Of a stretch of DNA of 64,000 nt, positions 17,901 to 28,800 are shown in pieces. Made by a program: the position numbers and the translations under genes. Every line of letters begins with the position of its first letter. The stretch's first letter is position 1. The DNA is from Methylomarinum sp. Ch1-1 (lineage in GTDB: Bacteria > Pseudomonadota > Gammaproteobacteria > Methylococcales > Methylomonadaceae). Under the pieces are notes generated by a model that saw only the letters and a program-made list of their open reading frames with translations, did no database searches and was not told where the DNA came from. The stretch is from contig NZ_CP157743.1 of NCBI RefSeq assembly GCF_030717995.2, positions 3,064,501 through 3,128,500 of the forward strand, in the 5' to 3' direction.

Positions 17901-18860
17901 ATGACAAAACTTCAAACCTGGTTAAGCGGACTGCTGCTGGCGCAACTGCTGATTGCCGCGGCATTGTTCTGGGGCGGCTTGAAGCCGCGGCAAGAAAACC
18001 AGGGACTAGCCTTATTAAGCTTTAACGCGGAGCAACTGGAGCGGATTTTAATCAGCGACGGCGAGCATAGCGTCACGTTGACTAAATCCGGTGATGACTG
18101 GCGGATTCCGGCCTTGCAGAAACTGCCGGCGGACGCCGACAAATTGGAAAGTCTGCTCGACAAACTGCACGACTTGAAAAGCGGCTGGCCGGTTGCGACC
18201 ACAACAAGCAGCCATCAACGTTTCGAGGTGGCGGAAGACAAATTCCAGCGTCGCCTGCAGTTGTATCAGGGCGACACGCTGGCCGGAGAGCTCTATATCG
18301 GCACTGCATCCGGTTTTCGCCAATCGCATATACGCCGAGCCGGTGATAATGCCGTTTATAGCGCTAAGCTGAACAGTTTCGATTGGCCGGCGAAAAAACA
18401 AGACTGGCTGGACAAGTCCCTGCTCGCGGTCAGTAAAATAAAGCGCATCAAGGGACCGGATTATCAGCTGAAGCAACAAGAACCTGGCTGGCATTTCATG
18501 GCAACGGAAGACGCCGAAGACCCAGCTCCTGAATTAAACCAGGAAGAAGCGCGACAATTGGCGGCGGCACTGAGAAACTTGCGCGTGTTGGCGGCGACCG
18601 ATCAGGCGCCAGATCTGCAAGCGGCCGGAACCGATGTGATCAGCCTTGAGGTTTCCGGGCCTCAAGGTCACTGGCGCTACCGTTTCATCAACGCCGACGG
18701 AAAGTATTATGTCAGCCGTGATGACAGGGAGACTATTTTTACGCTGAGTCAGTTCGACTATGACCGCATCGCGGCAATAGATCTGAACCAGCTGACCGAG
18801 GCCAGTCCTGAAGCCGCCGAACAGTCGACTGAAACGCCTGAGGGAAAAGACGATCGGTAA
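17901..18860 (+). CDS. DUF4340 domain protein of the GldAG-type operon
   Basis: The 319-residue protein has an N-terminal transmembrane anchor (about 5-25, LSGLLLAQLLIAAALFWGG) and a periplasmic DUF4340 domain. The pattern includes LSFNAEQLERILISDGEHSVTL and DDWRIPALQKLPADADKLESLL. It ends in an acidic tail. A perfect ribosome site (AAGGAGG, 17889-17895) precedes the ATG by 5 bp. DUF4340 proteins accompany GldG-type ABC exporters and are probably structural partners; the biochemical role is unknown. It ends the operon and converges with the DUF2959 gene. Confidence 0.88.
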   Translation: MTKLQTWLSGLLLAQLLIAAALFWGGLKPRQENQGLALLSFNAEQLERILISDGEHSVTLTKSGDDWRIPALQKLPADADKLESLLDKLHDLKSGWPVATTTSSHQRFEVAEDKFQRRLQLYQGDTLAGELYIGTASGFRQSHIRRAGDNAVYSAKLNSFDWPAKKQDWLDKSLLAVSKIKRIKGPDYQLKQQEPGWHFMATEDAEDPAPELNQEEARQLAAALRNLRVLAATDQAPDLQAAGTDVISLEVSGPQGHWRYRFINADGKYYVSRDDRETIFTLSQFDYDRIAAIDLNQLTEASPEAAEQSTETPEGKDDR

Positions 18861-18899
18861 GCAACGAAGCTTTTAATGAAATGAATTAGTTCAGCTCAT

Positions 18900-18921
18900 G
18901 GCGGCGAGCATATTCGCCGCC
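18900..18921. terminator. Possible bidirectional terminator hairpin
   Basis: GGCGGCGA and TCGCCGCC form a perfect 8-bp GC-rich stem with a 6-base loop between two convergent genes (stops at 18860 and 18929). No clear T-run follows on either strand, so it may block readthrough only weakly or act after processing. Confidence 0.4.
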
Positions 18922-18928
18922 AACCGGG

Positions 18929-19576
18929 TTAATTGCTTTCCATCGTCTTGATGAAGGCGTTGGCCTCATCGATCGAGTTTTCCATCGCGATAATCAGCGA
19001 TGAGATATCCGCCTTGACCGTATCTAGCTCCCCCTTCAACGAGGCAATCGCCTGCGCATTCAAGTTGTGCTTTAAATATAAAACCTGATCTTTAAAAACG
19101 GCCAAAACCGGTTCGATTTTCGCTTCTGCCCGTTTCATCGCGGCGATCAACTGCTGGTAATGGTTGCGAGTATTCGCCAGTTTTCTTGCACTGCTCCTTC
19201 TTAACGAAGCGCTGCTGTATTGCTGAAGTTCTTCTTCCCATTCGGCAAACAACGCTTCGGAAACATCTTCGATATCCTCGATACGCTTTTTAACCTCGTC
19301 GGCTTTGTCGACACTGGCGAGATATTCAGTATTTAATTTGTTATAAACCTGCTCTAGATCCCCGCCCCTGTAATTGGTGACAGCGGTAAATTGTTCCAAG
19401 GCCGATTTGAACTGCTCCTTGGTTTCTTCCTGGGTATCACGGGCCTTTTCAACCCGATGAACCATGACCTCCCGTTTGGGAATACCGATCTGTTCCAAGG
19501 TGTTGTAATACATGCTGGAACAGCCGGACAGTAATAAGAAAGAGAAAAACGCTGCTGAGAAATTGTTTAATGTCAT
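18929..19576 (-). CDS. DUF2959 lipoprotein
   Basis: The 215-residue protein has a lipoprotein signal (LLLSGC at about residues 14-19) followed by an alpha-helical, coiled-coil rich body. The MYYNTLEQIGIPKREVMVHRVEKARDTQEETKEQF opening and the FTAVTNYRGGDLE segment are features of DUF2959. It is predicted to be anchored in the outer membrane from the periplasmic side. The function is unknown. It lies 39 bp after an HDOD gene on the same strand and may share its transcript. Confidence 0.85.
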   Translation of the reverse strand: MTLNNFSAAFFSFLLLSGCSSMYYNTLEQIGIPKREVMVHRVEKARDTQEETKEQFKSALEQFTAVTNYRGGDLEQVYNKLNTEYLASVDKADEVKKRIEDIEDVSEALFAEWEEELQQYSSASLRRSSARKLANTRNHYQQLIAAMKRAEAKIEPVLAVFKDQVLYLKHNLNAQAIASLKGELDTVKADISSLIIAMENSIDEANAFIKTMESN

Positions 19577-19615
19577 GATCGAACCTGTTGAATAGCCTGT
19601 TGCCGGGTCAAGTTG

Positions 19616-20467
19616 TTAATGGCCTGAGTAAAACAAATTAAAGATTTCGTCGAACTGACTATAGGCTTGTTCCAGAATAACCTCCATTTCCGGCGCCGAA
19701 ATACCCAAGCTATTGGCGATGACGGCATTGTGCTCGAGTTCCAATTTTGAATAATAATTCGCCAACCGAGTCATTGCCGAAATTTTGAAATAACGGCCGG
19801 TATTATCCGGATAATTATGCAGCCTGATGCTTTCGACAATAATATCAGGCAGTTTCCAGCTGCGACAAAGCTCGGCGCCGGTCCGATAGTGATCAAAACC
19901 TATCACCTGATCTTCAACGGCGCTTTGATCTTCCAGCGTTATGTCCTGCTTGGACTGCACCAAGAGCTCGACCTCTCTGGCTAATTCGGGAATGCGGCGA
20001 AAAAAAACCAATTGACCGATATCGTGCAACAGTCCGCATAGAAAAACGGCATCGCAATATTCTCTCCCCAAATAGTCGTCTAGTTCCCTAGAAATTAATG
20101 CGCATTTCAGACTCCTAGCCCAAAAATCATGCATCGAGATAATATCGCCGGGTAAATCGGAGAAGCGTTCGATAATCACGGCGCCGAGAATCAGGTTCTG
20201 CAATTCCTGCAGACCTATGATGGTAACCGCTCTGTTTACCGAACTAATGCGGGAAGGAAAACCATAAAAGGCGCTATTGACGATTTTCAACAATTTAAGG
20301 GCTAACGCCGCATCCTTTTCGATCACGAAGGCGGCATCGGTCATCGACTTATGTGGATCTTCGATAACTTTTTTCAGCTCGAAATAAATCGCTGGCGGCG
20401 AAGCCAGTTGTAAATCGCCTTTCAGCAGATCCGAAACTGTTAAATCTGATTGTAAAGAAGTGACCAT
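19616..20467 (-). CDS. HDOD domain signalling protein
   Basis: The 283-residue cytosolic protein is a single HDOD domain (about 15-215) plus a C-terminal tail. Family marks are LKLLKIVNSAFYGFPSRISS, the VTIIGLQEL turn and a preserved CGLLHDIGQL. HDOD proteins are HD-related but usually lack enzyme activity; they act in signal output near cyclic-di-GMP and two-component proteins. It is divergent from the REC-GGDEF-EAL gene at 20685 with a shared 217-bp upstream region, so co-regulation is possible. Two more HDOD genes are in this window (53076 and 55464). Confidence 0.9.
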   Translation of the reverse strand: MVTSLQSDLTVSDLLKGDLQLASPPAIYFELKKVIEDPHKSMTDAAFVIEKDAALALKLLKIVNSAFYGFPSRISSVNRAVTIIGLQELQNLILGAVIIERFSDLPGDIISMHDFWARSLKCALISRELDDYLGREYCDAVFLCGLLHDIGQLVFFRRIPELAREVELLVQSKQDITLEDQSAVEDQVIGFDHYRTGAELCRSWKLPDIIVESIRLHNYPDNTGRYFKISAMTRLANYYSKLELEHNAVIANSLGISAPEMEVILEQAYSQFDEIFNLFYSGH

Positions 20468-20684
20468 AAACTATTAAGCTTTCAATTCTTAAAATAATGC
20501 CTATACTAAAATAGAGAAGGACAAATAAAAACTAATTAAACACTAGACCTTCCACGAAGAATTACAAGTTTTGTCGCCATATGTTATATCGCCGCCAACC
20601 GTGATGCTCGGAATAATGCATTAGGTTCGGTTGTTAATTTAAAACTGCTGCTGTTGATGGATTCAATGAACGGCAGACTCACTG

Positions 20685-22568
20685 ATGAGCTTGGTCGCTA
20701 TTATGGTTAATTATAGTTCACTGCAAGATAAGATCATTATTGTCGCCGAACATGAAGAGGACTCAGCGCAAAAACTGATTGCCGTATTAACCGAAAATGG
20801 ATTCCAGAATATTCGCATCGCCGAAGACGGCAGCAAAGTCTATGAAATCTTAAGACCCTTTTATAACCGCCCCGAACAAATCGGGCTGGTCATTATCAAT
20901 GATCAATTGCCGCAATGCCAGGTGCGGGAAATGTGCCTAAGCCTTTCCTGCGCCACCGATGGTTCAATCATCCCCTTCATCGTATTGAGTAAGGAGATCG
21001 TCGATCCGCATTATTTTTGCGCCCCGGATAATAGCGAAGCTCATAATCAATGCCTGACTCAAGCGATGCAATACCCGCTTAACTATCATGAATTACTGCT
21101 GTTAGTGGGTTTTCAATTAAACATGAAACATGAACGCTTTCTCAGGCATAAGCAGGAAGAAAGGCTGATCAATGAGTTAGCGGAACGCAAGGTTGTCGAT
21201 TCAAAATTGAAATATCTGGTCGTCCATGACGAGTTGACCGGCTTGTATAATCGCAACAATTTTGAGCGTCAACTGAGGCTGATTCTGAATCGCGGCAAGG
21301 ATTTAACGCCCAATGGCGCCTTGTTGTTCATTGATGTCGACCGCTTCAGCATGATCAATGAGCTGGAAGGTTTTGAAGTCGGCGACCGCTTGCTGGTGGA
21401 ATTGGTCGTATTGATCAGGAAATTCGTTTCCGCTAAAAACCTGTTCGCTCGCATAGGATCGGATGAATTTTGTTTGTTCCTAGAAAACAAAAACGAAGGC
21501 CAGGTATTGACCTATGCCGAAAAAATAAAAAAAGCGGTCGAGGAATTTCGTTTCTTCACCGGCGAAGTCTGCTACAGCATCTCGATTTCCATCGGCATTT
21601 CCACGCTGAATGCCGCCAGCCATATCTATCATCCCAGCGAACTGGTGTTGCGAGCCCGCCAAGCCTGTAATAACGCCAAGGAAAACGGCCGCAATATGTT
21701 ATGGCTGTTCAATGAGAACGATGTCGCCGTCAAAGAAAGAAGACGCGATATTTATTGGGTGCCGCTGATCAAAAAAGCCTTGCTGGAAAAAGAATTATTC
21801 CTCGTTTATCAACCGGTCGTGGCTCTAAGTAGCGGTGAAATCTCCCATTACGAAGCCTTGATCAGAATGAAAGGCGAAGATGATGTGGTTATTTCGCCCA
21901 ATCAGTTTATTCCGGCGGCCGAACGCATGGGACTGATCCATAGCATCGACCTGTGGGTCGTCGAAACCGCGATCGACTTTTTGGCCGGTCTGCCTGCCGA
22001 CATGTCCCATGTCTCTCTCGCGATCAACCTCTCTAGCACGGCGTTTCAAGAAACGAAACTATTGCAGACCATCAGAGACAAACTGGAGCTCACCTGGGTT
22101 GACGCCAAGCGGCTGACCTTCGAAATCACCGAAACAGCCGCCTTTCAAAACTATGAGAAGGCCCGCGACATGATCATTAAAATCAGGGCATTGGGCTGTA
22201 AGTTCGCATTGGATGACTTCGGCGCCGGTTTTTGCTCGTTCAATTATCTTAAAAGCTTTCCGGTCGATTATGTCAAAATCGACGGCCAGTTCATTCAGAA
22301 CCTAAACAACGATGAAACCGACCAGGTGTTAGTCAAGTCGATGGCGGAGATCGCCGCCCGCCTGGGTAAAAAAACCATTGCCGAATTCGTCGAAACTCCA
22401 ACGACGATCAAAAAACTAAAGGAGTACGGCATTGATTTCGGACAAGGCTATATTTTTGGCAAACCGGAAATCAACTTACTACAAAGTAACAGCATGTCCA
22501 TCATGAACTTAATGCAGCCCCCACCTACGCAGGGACCCGGCATGGCCGAACAAATCCCAGGAAATTAA
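20685..22568 (+). CDS. REC-like / degenerate GGDEF / EAL cyclic-di-GMP protein
   Basis: The 627-residue cytosolic protein has three modules. An N-terminal receiver-like domain (about 15-135) keeps an acidic patch (AEHEED) but has Asn where the phospho-acceptor Asp should be (IINDQLP, with N four residues before P). A GGDEF domain (about 175-345) carries GSDEF near residue 258 and lacks an RxxD inhibitory site. An EAL domain (about 365-600) keeps EALIR near 388 and the DDFGAGFCSFNYLKS loop. This suggests a phosphodiesterase whose GGDEF may bind GTP as a regulator, although activity cannot be judged from sequence alone. An alternative start is M7. Confidence 0.88.
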   Translation: MSLVAIMVNYSSLQDKIIIVAEHEEDSAQKLIAVLTENGFQNIRIAEDGSKVYEILRPFYNRPEQIGLVIINDQLPQCQVREMCLSLSCATDGSIIPFIVLSKEIVDPHYFCAPDNSEAHNQCLTQAMQYPLNYHELLLLVGFQLNMKHERFLRHKQEERLINELAERKVVDSKLKYLVVHDELTGLYNRNNFERQLRLILNRGKDLTPNGALLFIDVDRFSMINELEGFEVGDRLLVELVVLIRKFVSAKNLFARIGSDEFCLFLENKNEGQVLTYAEKIKKAVEEFRFFTGEVCYSISISIGISTLNAASHIYHPSELVLRARQACNNAKENGRNMLWLFNENDVAVKERRRDIYWVPLIKKALLEKELFLVYQPVVALSSGEISHYEALIRMKGEDDVVISPNQFIPAAERMGLIHSIDLWVVETAIDFLAGLPADMSHVSLAINLSSTAFQETKLLQTIRDKLELTWVDAKRLTFEITETAAFQNYEKARDMIIKIRALGCKFALDDFGAGFCSFNYLKSFPVDYVKIDGQFIQNLNNDETDQVLVKSMAEIAARLGKKTIAEFVETPTTIKKLKEYGIDFGQGYIFGKPEINLLQSNSMSIMNLMQPPPTQGPGMAEQIPGN

Positions 22569-22778
22569 TGCCTAATTAATCTTCCTCCCGGTTAAAGCAC
22601 GTCCTTTTCAGCGTCTATCAGTCACCTCCATGATGCCATTCAGTCGCGATTCAGCCGCAAATATTAGATAATAGACAATCCGTCTCGGGTCGACAACGAC
22701 AGATTGCCTGTCGATCCACGACAGAACGATGTTGAGCTAAAACTCATCGATATATTGCAAACAACACCCCGAGATTTA

Positions 22779-25124
22779 ATGGCGAAAAAAGTAAAAAGCA
22801 AAGCAAAGACAAAAGTCACCAAAAAGAATCAGCGCCAAAAGCGACCGATGTCATGGTTAAAAAAAACCTTACTCTATAGCCTGATATTCGCCGGATTTGT
22901 GTTCTTTTCCTATCTAGGCTATCTCGACTACACCGTACGCAAACAGTTTGCCGGCAAACGCTGGTCGATACCGGCCCGCGTCTACGCCAGTCCGGTCGAA
23001 CTCTATACCGGCTATGAACTGAGCCTCAAGAAATTCGAAGAACTGCTTAGCCAATTAAATTATCGGCATGATTATCACCTTGCCTCGCAAGGGACTTATT
23101 ACGTCAAAAAGAATCAAGTTTATCTAAAAACCAAGAGTTTTGACTTCTGGGACACACAACAAAATAGTCAATCATTAAAGATCAGTTTCCATGGCTCCCG
23201 CGTTGATCGCATCATCAATCTGAGCAATTCCGGCAATCTGGCGATTTATCGCATGGATCCGGTGCAAATCGGCAGTTTTTACCCCACCCGCAAGGAAGAC
23301 AGGATCCTGATTAAATTGGAAAATACCCCGGACGCCCTGATCCAAGGCTTGTTGGCGACCGAGGACAGAGACTTTTACCAGCACTTTGGCGTGTCTTTCA
23401 AGGCCATTGCCCGAGCCATATGGGCCAACCTAAAGGCCGGCGGCGTCGTTCAGGGCGGCAGCACGATCACCCAACAATTAGTCAAAAATTTTTATTTGAC
23501 CTCGGAACGAAGCCTATGGCGCAAAGCTAACGAAGCGCTGATGGCGCTAATTCTGGAGTATCGCTTCAACAAAGATGATATTCTGGAGGCTTATCTAAAC
23601 GAGATCTATCTGGGCCAGGATGGCGCCAGCGCCGTCCACGGCTTTGGCCTGGCCAGCGAGTTTTACTTTGGCAGACCGCTTGAGAACCTATCCCTGCACC
23701 AAATAGCGACACTGGTCGCGCTGGTCCGCGGCCCTTCGTATTACGACCCGCGGCGTTATCCCGACAGAGCGGTAAAACGGCGCAACCTGGTGCTCGATGA
23801 AATGCAGCATCAGGGCTTCATCACCAAAAGGCAGGCGCAGGCGGCAAAACACGAGAAATTAGCGGTGATTTCTCGGGTCCATCGTTCGGCGAATCGCTAC
23901 CCGGCCTTTTTAGACTTGGTGAAGAGGCAGTTGAGACAAGAATACCGGGAAGAAGACCTGACTTCGGAAGGGCTGAGAGTCTTCACCACGCTGGATGTGA
24001 CGATCCAAAATGAGTTGGAAAACACCTTAAAAAACAAATTACCGCATCTGGAAAAAAAATCTAACGTCAATAAACTGGAAAGCGCCGCCGTTGTCACCAG
24101 CCGGGACAGCGCCGAAATCGTCGCGCTGGCAGGCAGCCGACATGCCTCCTCGGCCGGATTTAACCGGGCCCTGGATGCGATCCGCCCGATAGGTTCATTA
24201 ATCAAGCCCGTCGTATACCTGACGGCGCTCGAGTATCCGAATAAATACACCATCACCACTAAAATCGACGACGCAGCGATCGAAGTCAAGGGACCGAAAG
24301 GCAAGGATTGGAACCCGAAAAACTATGATAATCAAGAACATGGCGAAGTTGAATTGCATACCGCGCTCAGTCATTCCTATAACTTAGCCACCGTCAGGGT
24401 CGGGATGGATGTCGGCATCGCCCGAACGGCTAAAACCTTGCGCAACATGGGCGTCAGCAGAGAGGTCGATTTATTTCCGTCGTTATTGCTGGGCGCATCG
24501 CCGCTAACGCCACTGGAAGTCACGCAAATGTACCAGACTCTGGCCGGCGACGGTTTTGCCTCGCCATTACGCTCGATACGCGCCGTGATCGCCGCCGATG
24601 GCGAACGCTTGCAGAGCTATCCTTACACGGTAAGACAAACGATAGACCCTGCGGTCACCTACATTACCAATACCATATTGCAGGAGGTGATGAATGAAGG
24701 CACTGGTCGTTCGGCCTATCTGTATTTGCCGAAGACCCTGGGTCTGGCCGGCAAAACAGGCACTACCAATAAACTAAGGGACAGCTGGTTTGCCGGTTTC
24801 AGCGGCGACTATCTGTCGGTGGTCTGGTTGGGGCGAGATGATAACAAACCCGCAGGCCTGACCGGCGCCAGCGGCGCCCTGCAAGTATGGATCCAATTGA
24901 TGAAAGAGATCGCCAAACAACCGGTCAACCTAATCCCACCAGACAACATAGAGATGCAATGGATCGACCCGGAAACCGGCTTGCTCGCTAATGAACACTG
25001 TGCCGAAGCCCATTTATATCCCTTCGTGCAAGGTTCGGCGCCGACGGAAACGTCGCCATGTGTCGAAACTGCGGTAGACAAGGCGAAACATTGGTTCAAT
25101 GACTTTTTACAAGATAACTTTTAA
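22779..25124 (+). CDS. mrcB: Penicillin-binding protein 1B (bifunctional class A PBP)
   Basis: This is a 781-residue murein synthase. A basic cytoplasmic head (KKVKSKAKTKVTKKNQ) and one helix (about 32-54) precede a UB2H-like region. The GT51 domain has EDRDFYQHFG near residue 195 and GGSTITQQLVKN near 228. The transpeptidase domain has the catalytic serine in GSLIKP near 472, SYN near 533 and GKTGTTN near 657. It polymerises and cross-links peptidoglycan from the inner membrane. I chose the ATG at 22779; a TTG 75 bp upstream is less likely because the family starts with the basic head. lolA follows within 2 bp of its stop. Confidence 0.93.
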   Translation: MAKKVKSKAKTKVTKKNQRQKRPMSWLKKTLLYSLIFAGFVFFSYLGYLDYTVRKQFAGKRWSIPARVYASPVELYTGYELSLKKFEELLSQLNYRHDYHLASQGTYYVKKNQVYLKTKSFDFWDTQQNSQSLKISFHGSRVDRIINLSNSGNLAIYRMDPVQIGSFYPTRKEDRILIKLENTPDALIQGLLATEDRDFYQHFGVSFKAIARAIWANLKAGGVVQGGSTITQQLVKNFYLTSERSLWRKANEALMALILEYRFNKDDILEAYLNEIYLGQDGASAVHGFGLASEFYFGRPLENLSLHQIATLVALVRGPSYYDPRRYPDRAVKRRNLVLDEMQHQGFITKRQAQAAKHEKLAVISRVHRSANRYPAFLDLVKRQLRQEYREEDLTSEGLRVFTTLDVTIQNELENTLKNKLPHLEKKSNVNKLESAAVVTSRDSAEIVALAGSRHASSAGFNRALDAIRPIGSLIKPVVYLTALEYPNKYTITTKIDDAAIEVKGPKGKDWNPKNYDNQEHGEVELHTALSHSYNLATVRVGMDVGIARTAKTLRNMGVSREVDLFPSLLLGASPLTPLEVTQMYQTLAGDGFASPLRSIRAVIAADGERLQSYPYTVRQTIDPAVTYITNTILQEVMNEGTGRSAYLYLPKTLGLAGKTGTTNKLRDSWFAGFSGDYLSVVWLGRDDNKPAGLTGASGALQVWIQLMKEIAKQPVNLIPPDNIEMQWIDPETGLLANEHCAEAHLYPFVQGSAPTETSPCVETAVDKAKHWFNDFLQDNF

Positions 25125-25125
25125 G

Positions 25126-25749
25126 ATGATGCTAGCAAAAATTAGACTACTGATCCCGTTAATCTTCGCCGTCAGCCTTGCTCAAGCGGCGGAAACGCCC
25201 GAACAGCAACTGAAATCATTTCTATCTTCCACCCGATCGTTGACCGCCGATTTCAAACAGGTTAGTTTCGATCAACACGGCAATCCGGCGCAAACCAGTT
25301 TCGGCGTATTTTATTTGCGCAGACCGGGCTATTTCCGCTGGCAGTATCAAAAACCTTTTATTCAGGAAATTATTTCCAACCAAGACAAAGTTTGGTTTTA
25401 CGATGCCGATTTGGAACAGGTCACCATCAAAACTATCGACGATTCACTGGGCGCCACCCCCGCCTTGTTGTTGAGCGGAGAAATCGATTTGGAAGAAAGC
25501 TTCCTGCTGAAGCAGCAAGGACAGGATGAAGGCCTGAACTGGATCAAGTTATCGCCCAAAAACGAGCAAAGCGGCTTTAAATATATTTTGATCGGTCTCA
25601 GTGAGGGCAAGTTGGCCGGCATGGAATTGAGCGACAACTTCGGCCAACTGACCCGAATCTACTTTAGCAACCTAAAACTTAATCCGTCGCTGACCGACGA
25701 AACATTTCACTTCGAGGTCCCGGAAGGCGTCGATGTCTTCGGTCAGTGA
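25126..25749 (+). CDS. lolA: LolA, outer-membrane lipoprotein carrier
   Basis: The mature protein follows a signal peptide (MMLAKIRLLIPLIFAVSLAQA). Family features are LTADFKQVSFDQHGNPAQTS, GVFYLRRPGYFRWQYQKP and the DKVWFYDADLEQVT strand. LolA shuttles lipoproteins from LolCDE across the periplasm to LolB. The start is ATG 25126 or 25129; a frame-open ATG at 25099 would sit inside the upstream PBP gene. The length (about 208 residues) is normal. Co-transcription with the PBP1B gene links two envelope functions. Confidence 0.94.
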   Translation: MMLAKIRLLIPLIFAVSLAQAAETPEQQLKSFLSSTRSLTADFKQVSFDQHGNPAQTSFGVFYLRRPGYFRWQYQKPFIQEIISNQDKVWFYDADLEQVTIKTIDDSLGATPALLLSGEIDLEESFLLKQQGQDEGLNWIKLSPKNEQSGFKYILIGLSEGKLAGMELSDNFGQLTRIYFSNLKLNPSLTDETFHFEVPEGVDVFGQ

Positions 25750-25767
25750 AACCCACCCTAAACCCTT

Positions 25768-25792
25768 GAAGCGGAACCTCATGGACCGCTTC
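25768..25792. terminator. Possible terminator hairpin between convergent genes
   Basis: GAAGCGG (25768-25774) pairs with CCGCTTC (25786-25792) with an 11-base loop. It lies between the lolA stop (25749) and the stop of the convergent GGDEF-EAL gene (25804). No T-run follows, so it is only a weak candidate. Confidence 0.3.
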
Positions 25793-25803
25793 GTCAGCTA
25801 AGT

Positions 25804-28800
25804 TCATTCACACTTGCTGATCTTGCCGACGCGCAACAACTCGGCGAAGGCCTCCGCCGGCACCGGCTTGCTGAAGAAATAGCCTTGTACTTCATCGCAC
25901 TGTTTGTGTTTAAGATACTCGAGCTGCTCGCGAGTCTCGACGCCTTCCGCGACAACTTTAAACCCGAGACTGTTGGCCATGCCGATAATCGCGGTGACTA
26001 TCGCTTCGTCGTCGGGGTCGAAACAAAGATCGCGTATAAAGGACTGGTCGATTTTTAGCTTATCGATTTTATAGCGTTTTAGATAGCTGAGCGATGAATA
26101 ACCGGTGCCGAAATCGTCAATCGAAAGCTTGACTCCCAACGCATTAAATTGGTCCAACATCCCGGTCGTTCTGCCGCTGCTATCCATTGCGATCCCCTCG
26201 GTCATTTCCAATTCCAGCATCGACGGATCGAGCTTATAGTCGCGCAAAGCCTGAACGACTTTCTGATAAAGCGCATCTTGACGAAATTGCGCAACAGAAA
26301 TATTGATCGCGACCGGAACGATCGGCAAACCGGCCGCTTGCCAGTCGGCTATCTGGCGAACCGCTTCGAGCAATACCCAGTCGCCGATTTCGCTGATCAG
26401 CCCGCTTTCTTCGGCGACCGGTATAAACAGACCGGGGGAGAGCATGCCTTTGGAGTGATGTCGCCAGCGTATCAGTGCTTCCGCACCGATGATACGCCAG
26501 CTTTCGACATCGACCTGCGGCTGATAATACAGGCGCAATTCCCCTTTCTCCAGAGCTTGGCGTAATTCATTTTCAATTTCCAAGACATGTTTGGCATGAT
26601 CGTGCAATTGACGGGTAAAAAACTGAAAATTGTTGCGCCCATTTTCCTTGGCGCGAAACAGCGCCGCATCGGCCGACTGCATCAACTGTTCGAAATTTTC
26701 GCCATCCTGCGGATATTCGGCGATGCCGATACTCGCAGTCAAGGTGAGAGAGTGGTCGTTGATGACAAAAGGCAGAGCCACTTGCGTCAACACTTTTTGT
26801 GCGACATGCGCCGCTCCTTCGGCGTTCGTTTCTGGCAATAATAGGATGAATTCGTCGCCGCCCTGTCGGCTCAACGTATCATCGGGATGCAAATGGCTAG
26901 TCAAACGGACGGACAGTTTTTTGATCAGCTGATCGCCTATCTGCGGTCCTAACGAATCATTGATGATTTTGAAACGGTCGATATCCAGGCACATCATGAC
27001 AACTTGATGCCCCGCTCGATGTGCCGCCGCCAAGGCCAATTGGGTGCGGTCGCGCAACAGCGTACGATTAGGCAAGTGGGTCAAGGGATCGAAATGACTC
27101 AAGAACTGTATACGTTCTTCGGCGGCCTTATATTCGGTCAAATCGCTCAAGATGCCTACATGATGGGTGATTTTTCCGCCCTGATCCCTGATGACATTGA
27201 TCGAGATCCACTGCGGATACAGTTCGCCGTTTTTGCGCCGATTGACCACCTCGCCCTGCCAATGGCCGCGGTCGATAATATCGCGCCACATCGCTTGGTA
27301 AAATGACTGGTCTTGCTTGCCCGAGGATACCAGCCTGGGAGTCATGCCGATCGCTTCTTCGGCGGAATAACCGCTAATCTCGGCATATGCCCGGTTGACC
27401 GAGACAATGTTGTTATCGGCGTCGGTGATGACGATGCCTTCCCGACTGGATTCAAACACTTTTGCATTGAGGCGCAGCTGCTGCTCCGCCGCCACGCGTT
27501 CGGTAATATCCTGCATCGTGCCTTGCAGCGCCACCACCTCGCCGCAATGATCATGCTTAAACTCTCCTTGCGCCTCGATAAAACGTACGCCGCCGTCGGG
27601 CATGACTATTTTGAACTCCAGTTTGGACGGCGTTTTGCCTTCCAGATATTTATCGATCCATGTCCGCATAGCCGTTCGCTCTTCGACTGGGAGCAATTGC
27701 AAAAATGCGTCAAAACTATGCTCGAATTCGTCGGGAGACACTTGATAAAGACGGTAAGTCTCGTGCGACCAGGTCAGCCTGCCCGATGGAATATCGACGC
27801 GCCAGCTGCCGATCTTGGCGATGCGCTGGGATTCTAACAACAACTCCTTTCTAAGCAGCAATTCCTCTTCGGTCTGCTTGGCTTGGGTAATATTCAACCA
27901 GGCTCCGACGATGCCGGAAGGATCCCCATTCTCATCCCGGTTCACCAACAATTGATCTTCTATCCACAGGTAATGGCCGTCGGCATGACGAAAACGATAT
28001 TGATGATTCAATAGCCCGGTTTCGAACAAATGCTGCTGGGCCTGCAAAACGGTTGAAAGATCGTCGGGATGCACATGATCCCGCCAAAAATCCCGTCTAT
28101 GCAAGTCTTCATGGCTATAGCCTGTGACCCGTTGGGCGTTGGCGCTGACAAAATCGACCCGAAAATCGCATTGCATTAAATTGCGCACGCTCAGCGAGTA
28201 AATAATAGCCGGATTGATATCGATGATATGAGTAATGCGCTGATAGGCCTTATCCAGATCCTTGGCCAACTGCTGACGCTGATCTTCCCGATCAAAATTA
28301 TCAAGCGCAAAGCTGATGTCGACGGCCATTTCCCTTAACAAGGCCGTCGTTTGCTCATCAAAAGCCTCTTTCTGGCCATGATAAACATTCAATACCGCGT
28401 AAGACTGACCGCTGCGCTGAATCGGAAAGGAAGCCGAGGAGCCGAAACCGAAACGCTGCGCCCTACTTCGCCAACACCGCGTCATCGGATCGCTGAGGCA
28501 ATCATTGACGATCACCGAGCGATTTTCTCGTAGCGCCGTCCCGGCGGGCCCGCAACCTTCGTCGAGATCGCCGTTTACCGATAGTCTCAAACCGTGAAGA
28601 AAACCGACGCCGCTGCCGTAAGCTTCGGCCGGCGCGATGTCTGAACGCTTCGCATCTAGATGACCGACCCAGGCCATTTTCATGTTGCCGAAATCCACCG
28701 CGCAGCGACACACCAGCGGCAGTAATTCGCTTTCATCGTCCATGCGAATGATGGCCTGATTCATCTCGCTCAAGGCGCGATAAAGTTCGCTCAGTCGTCG

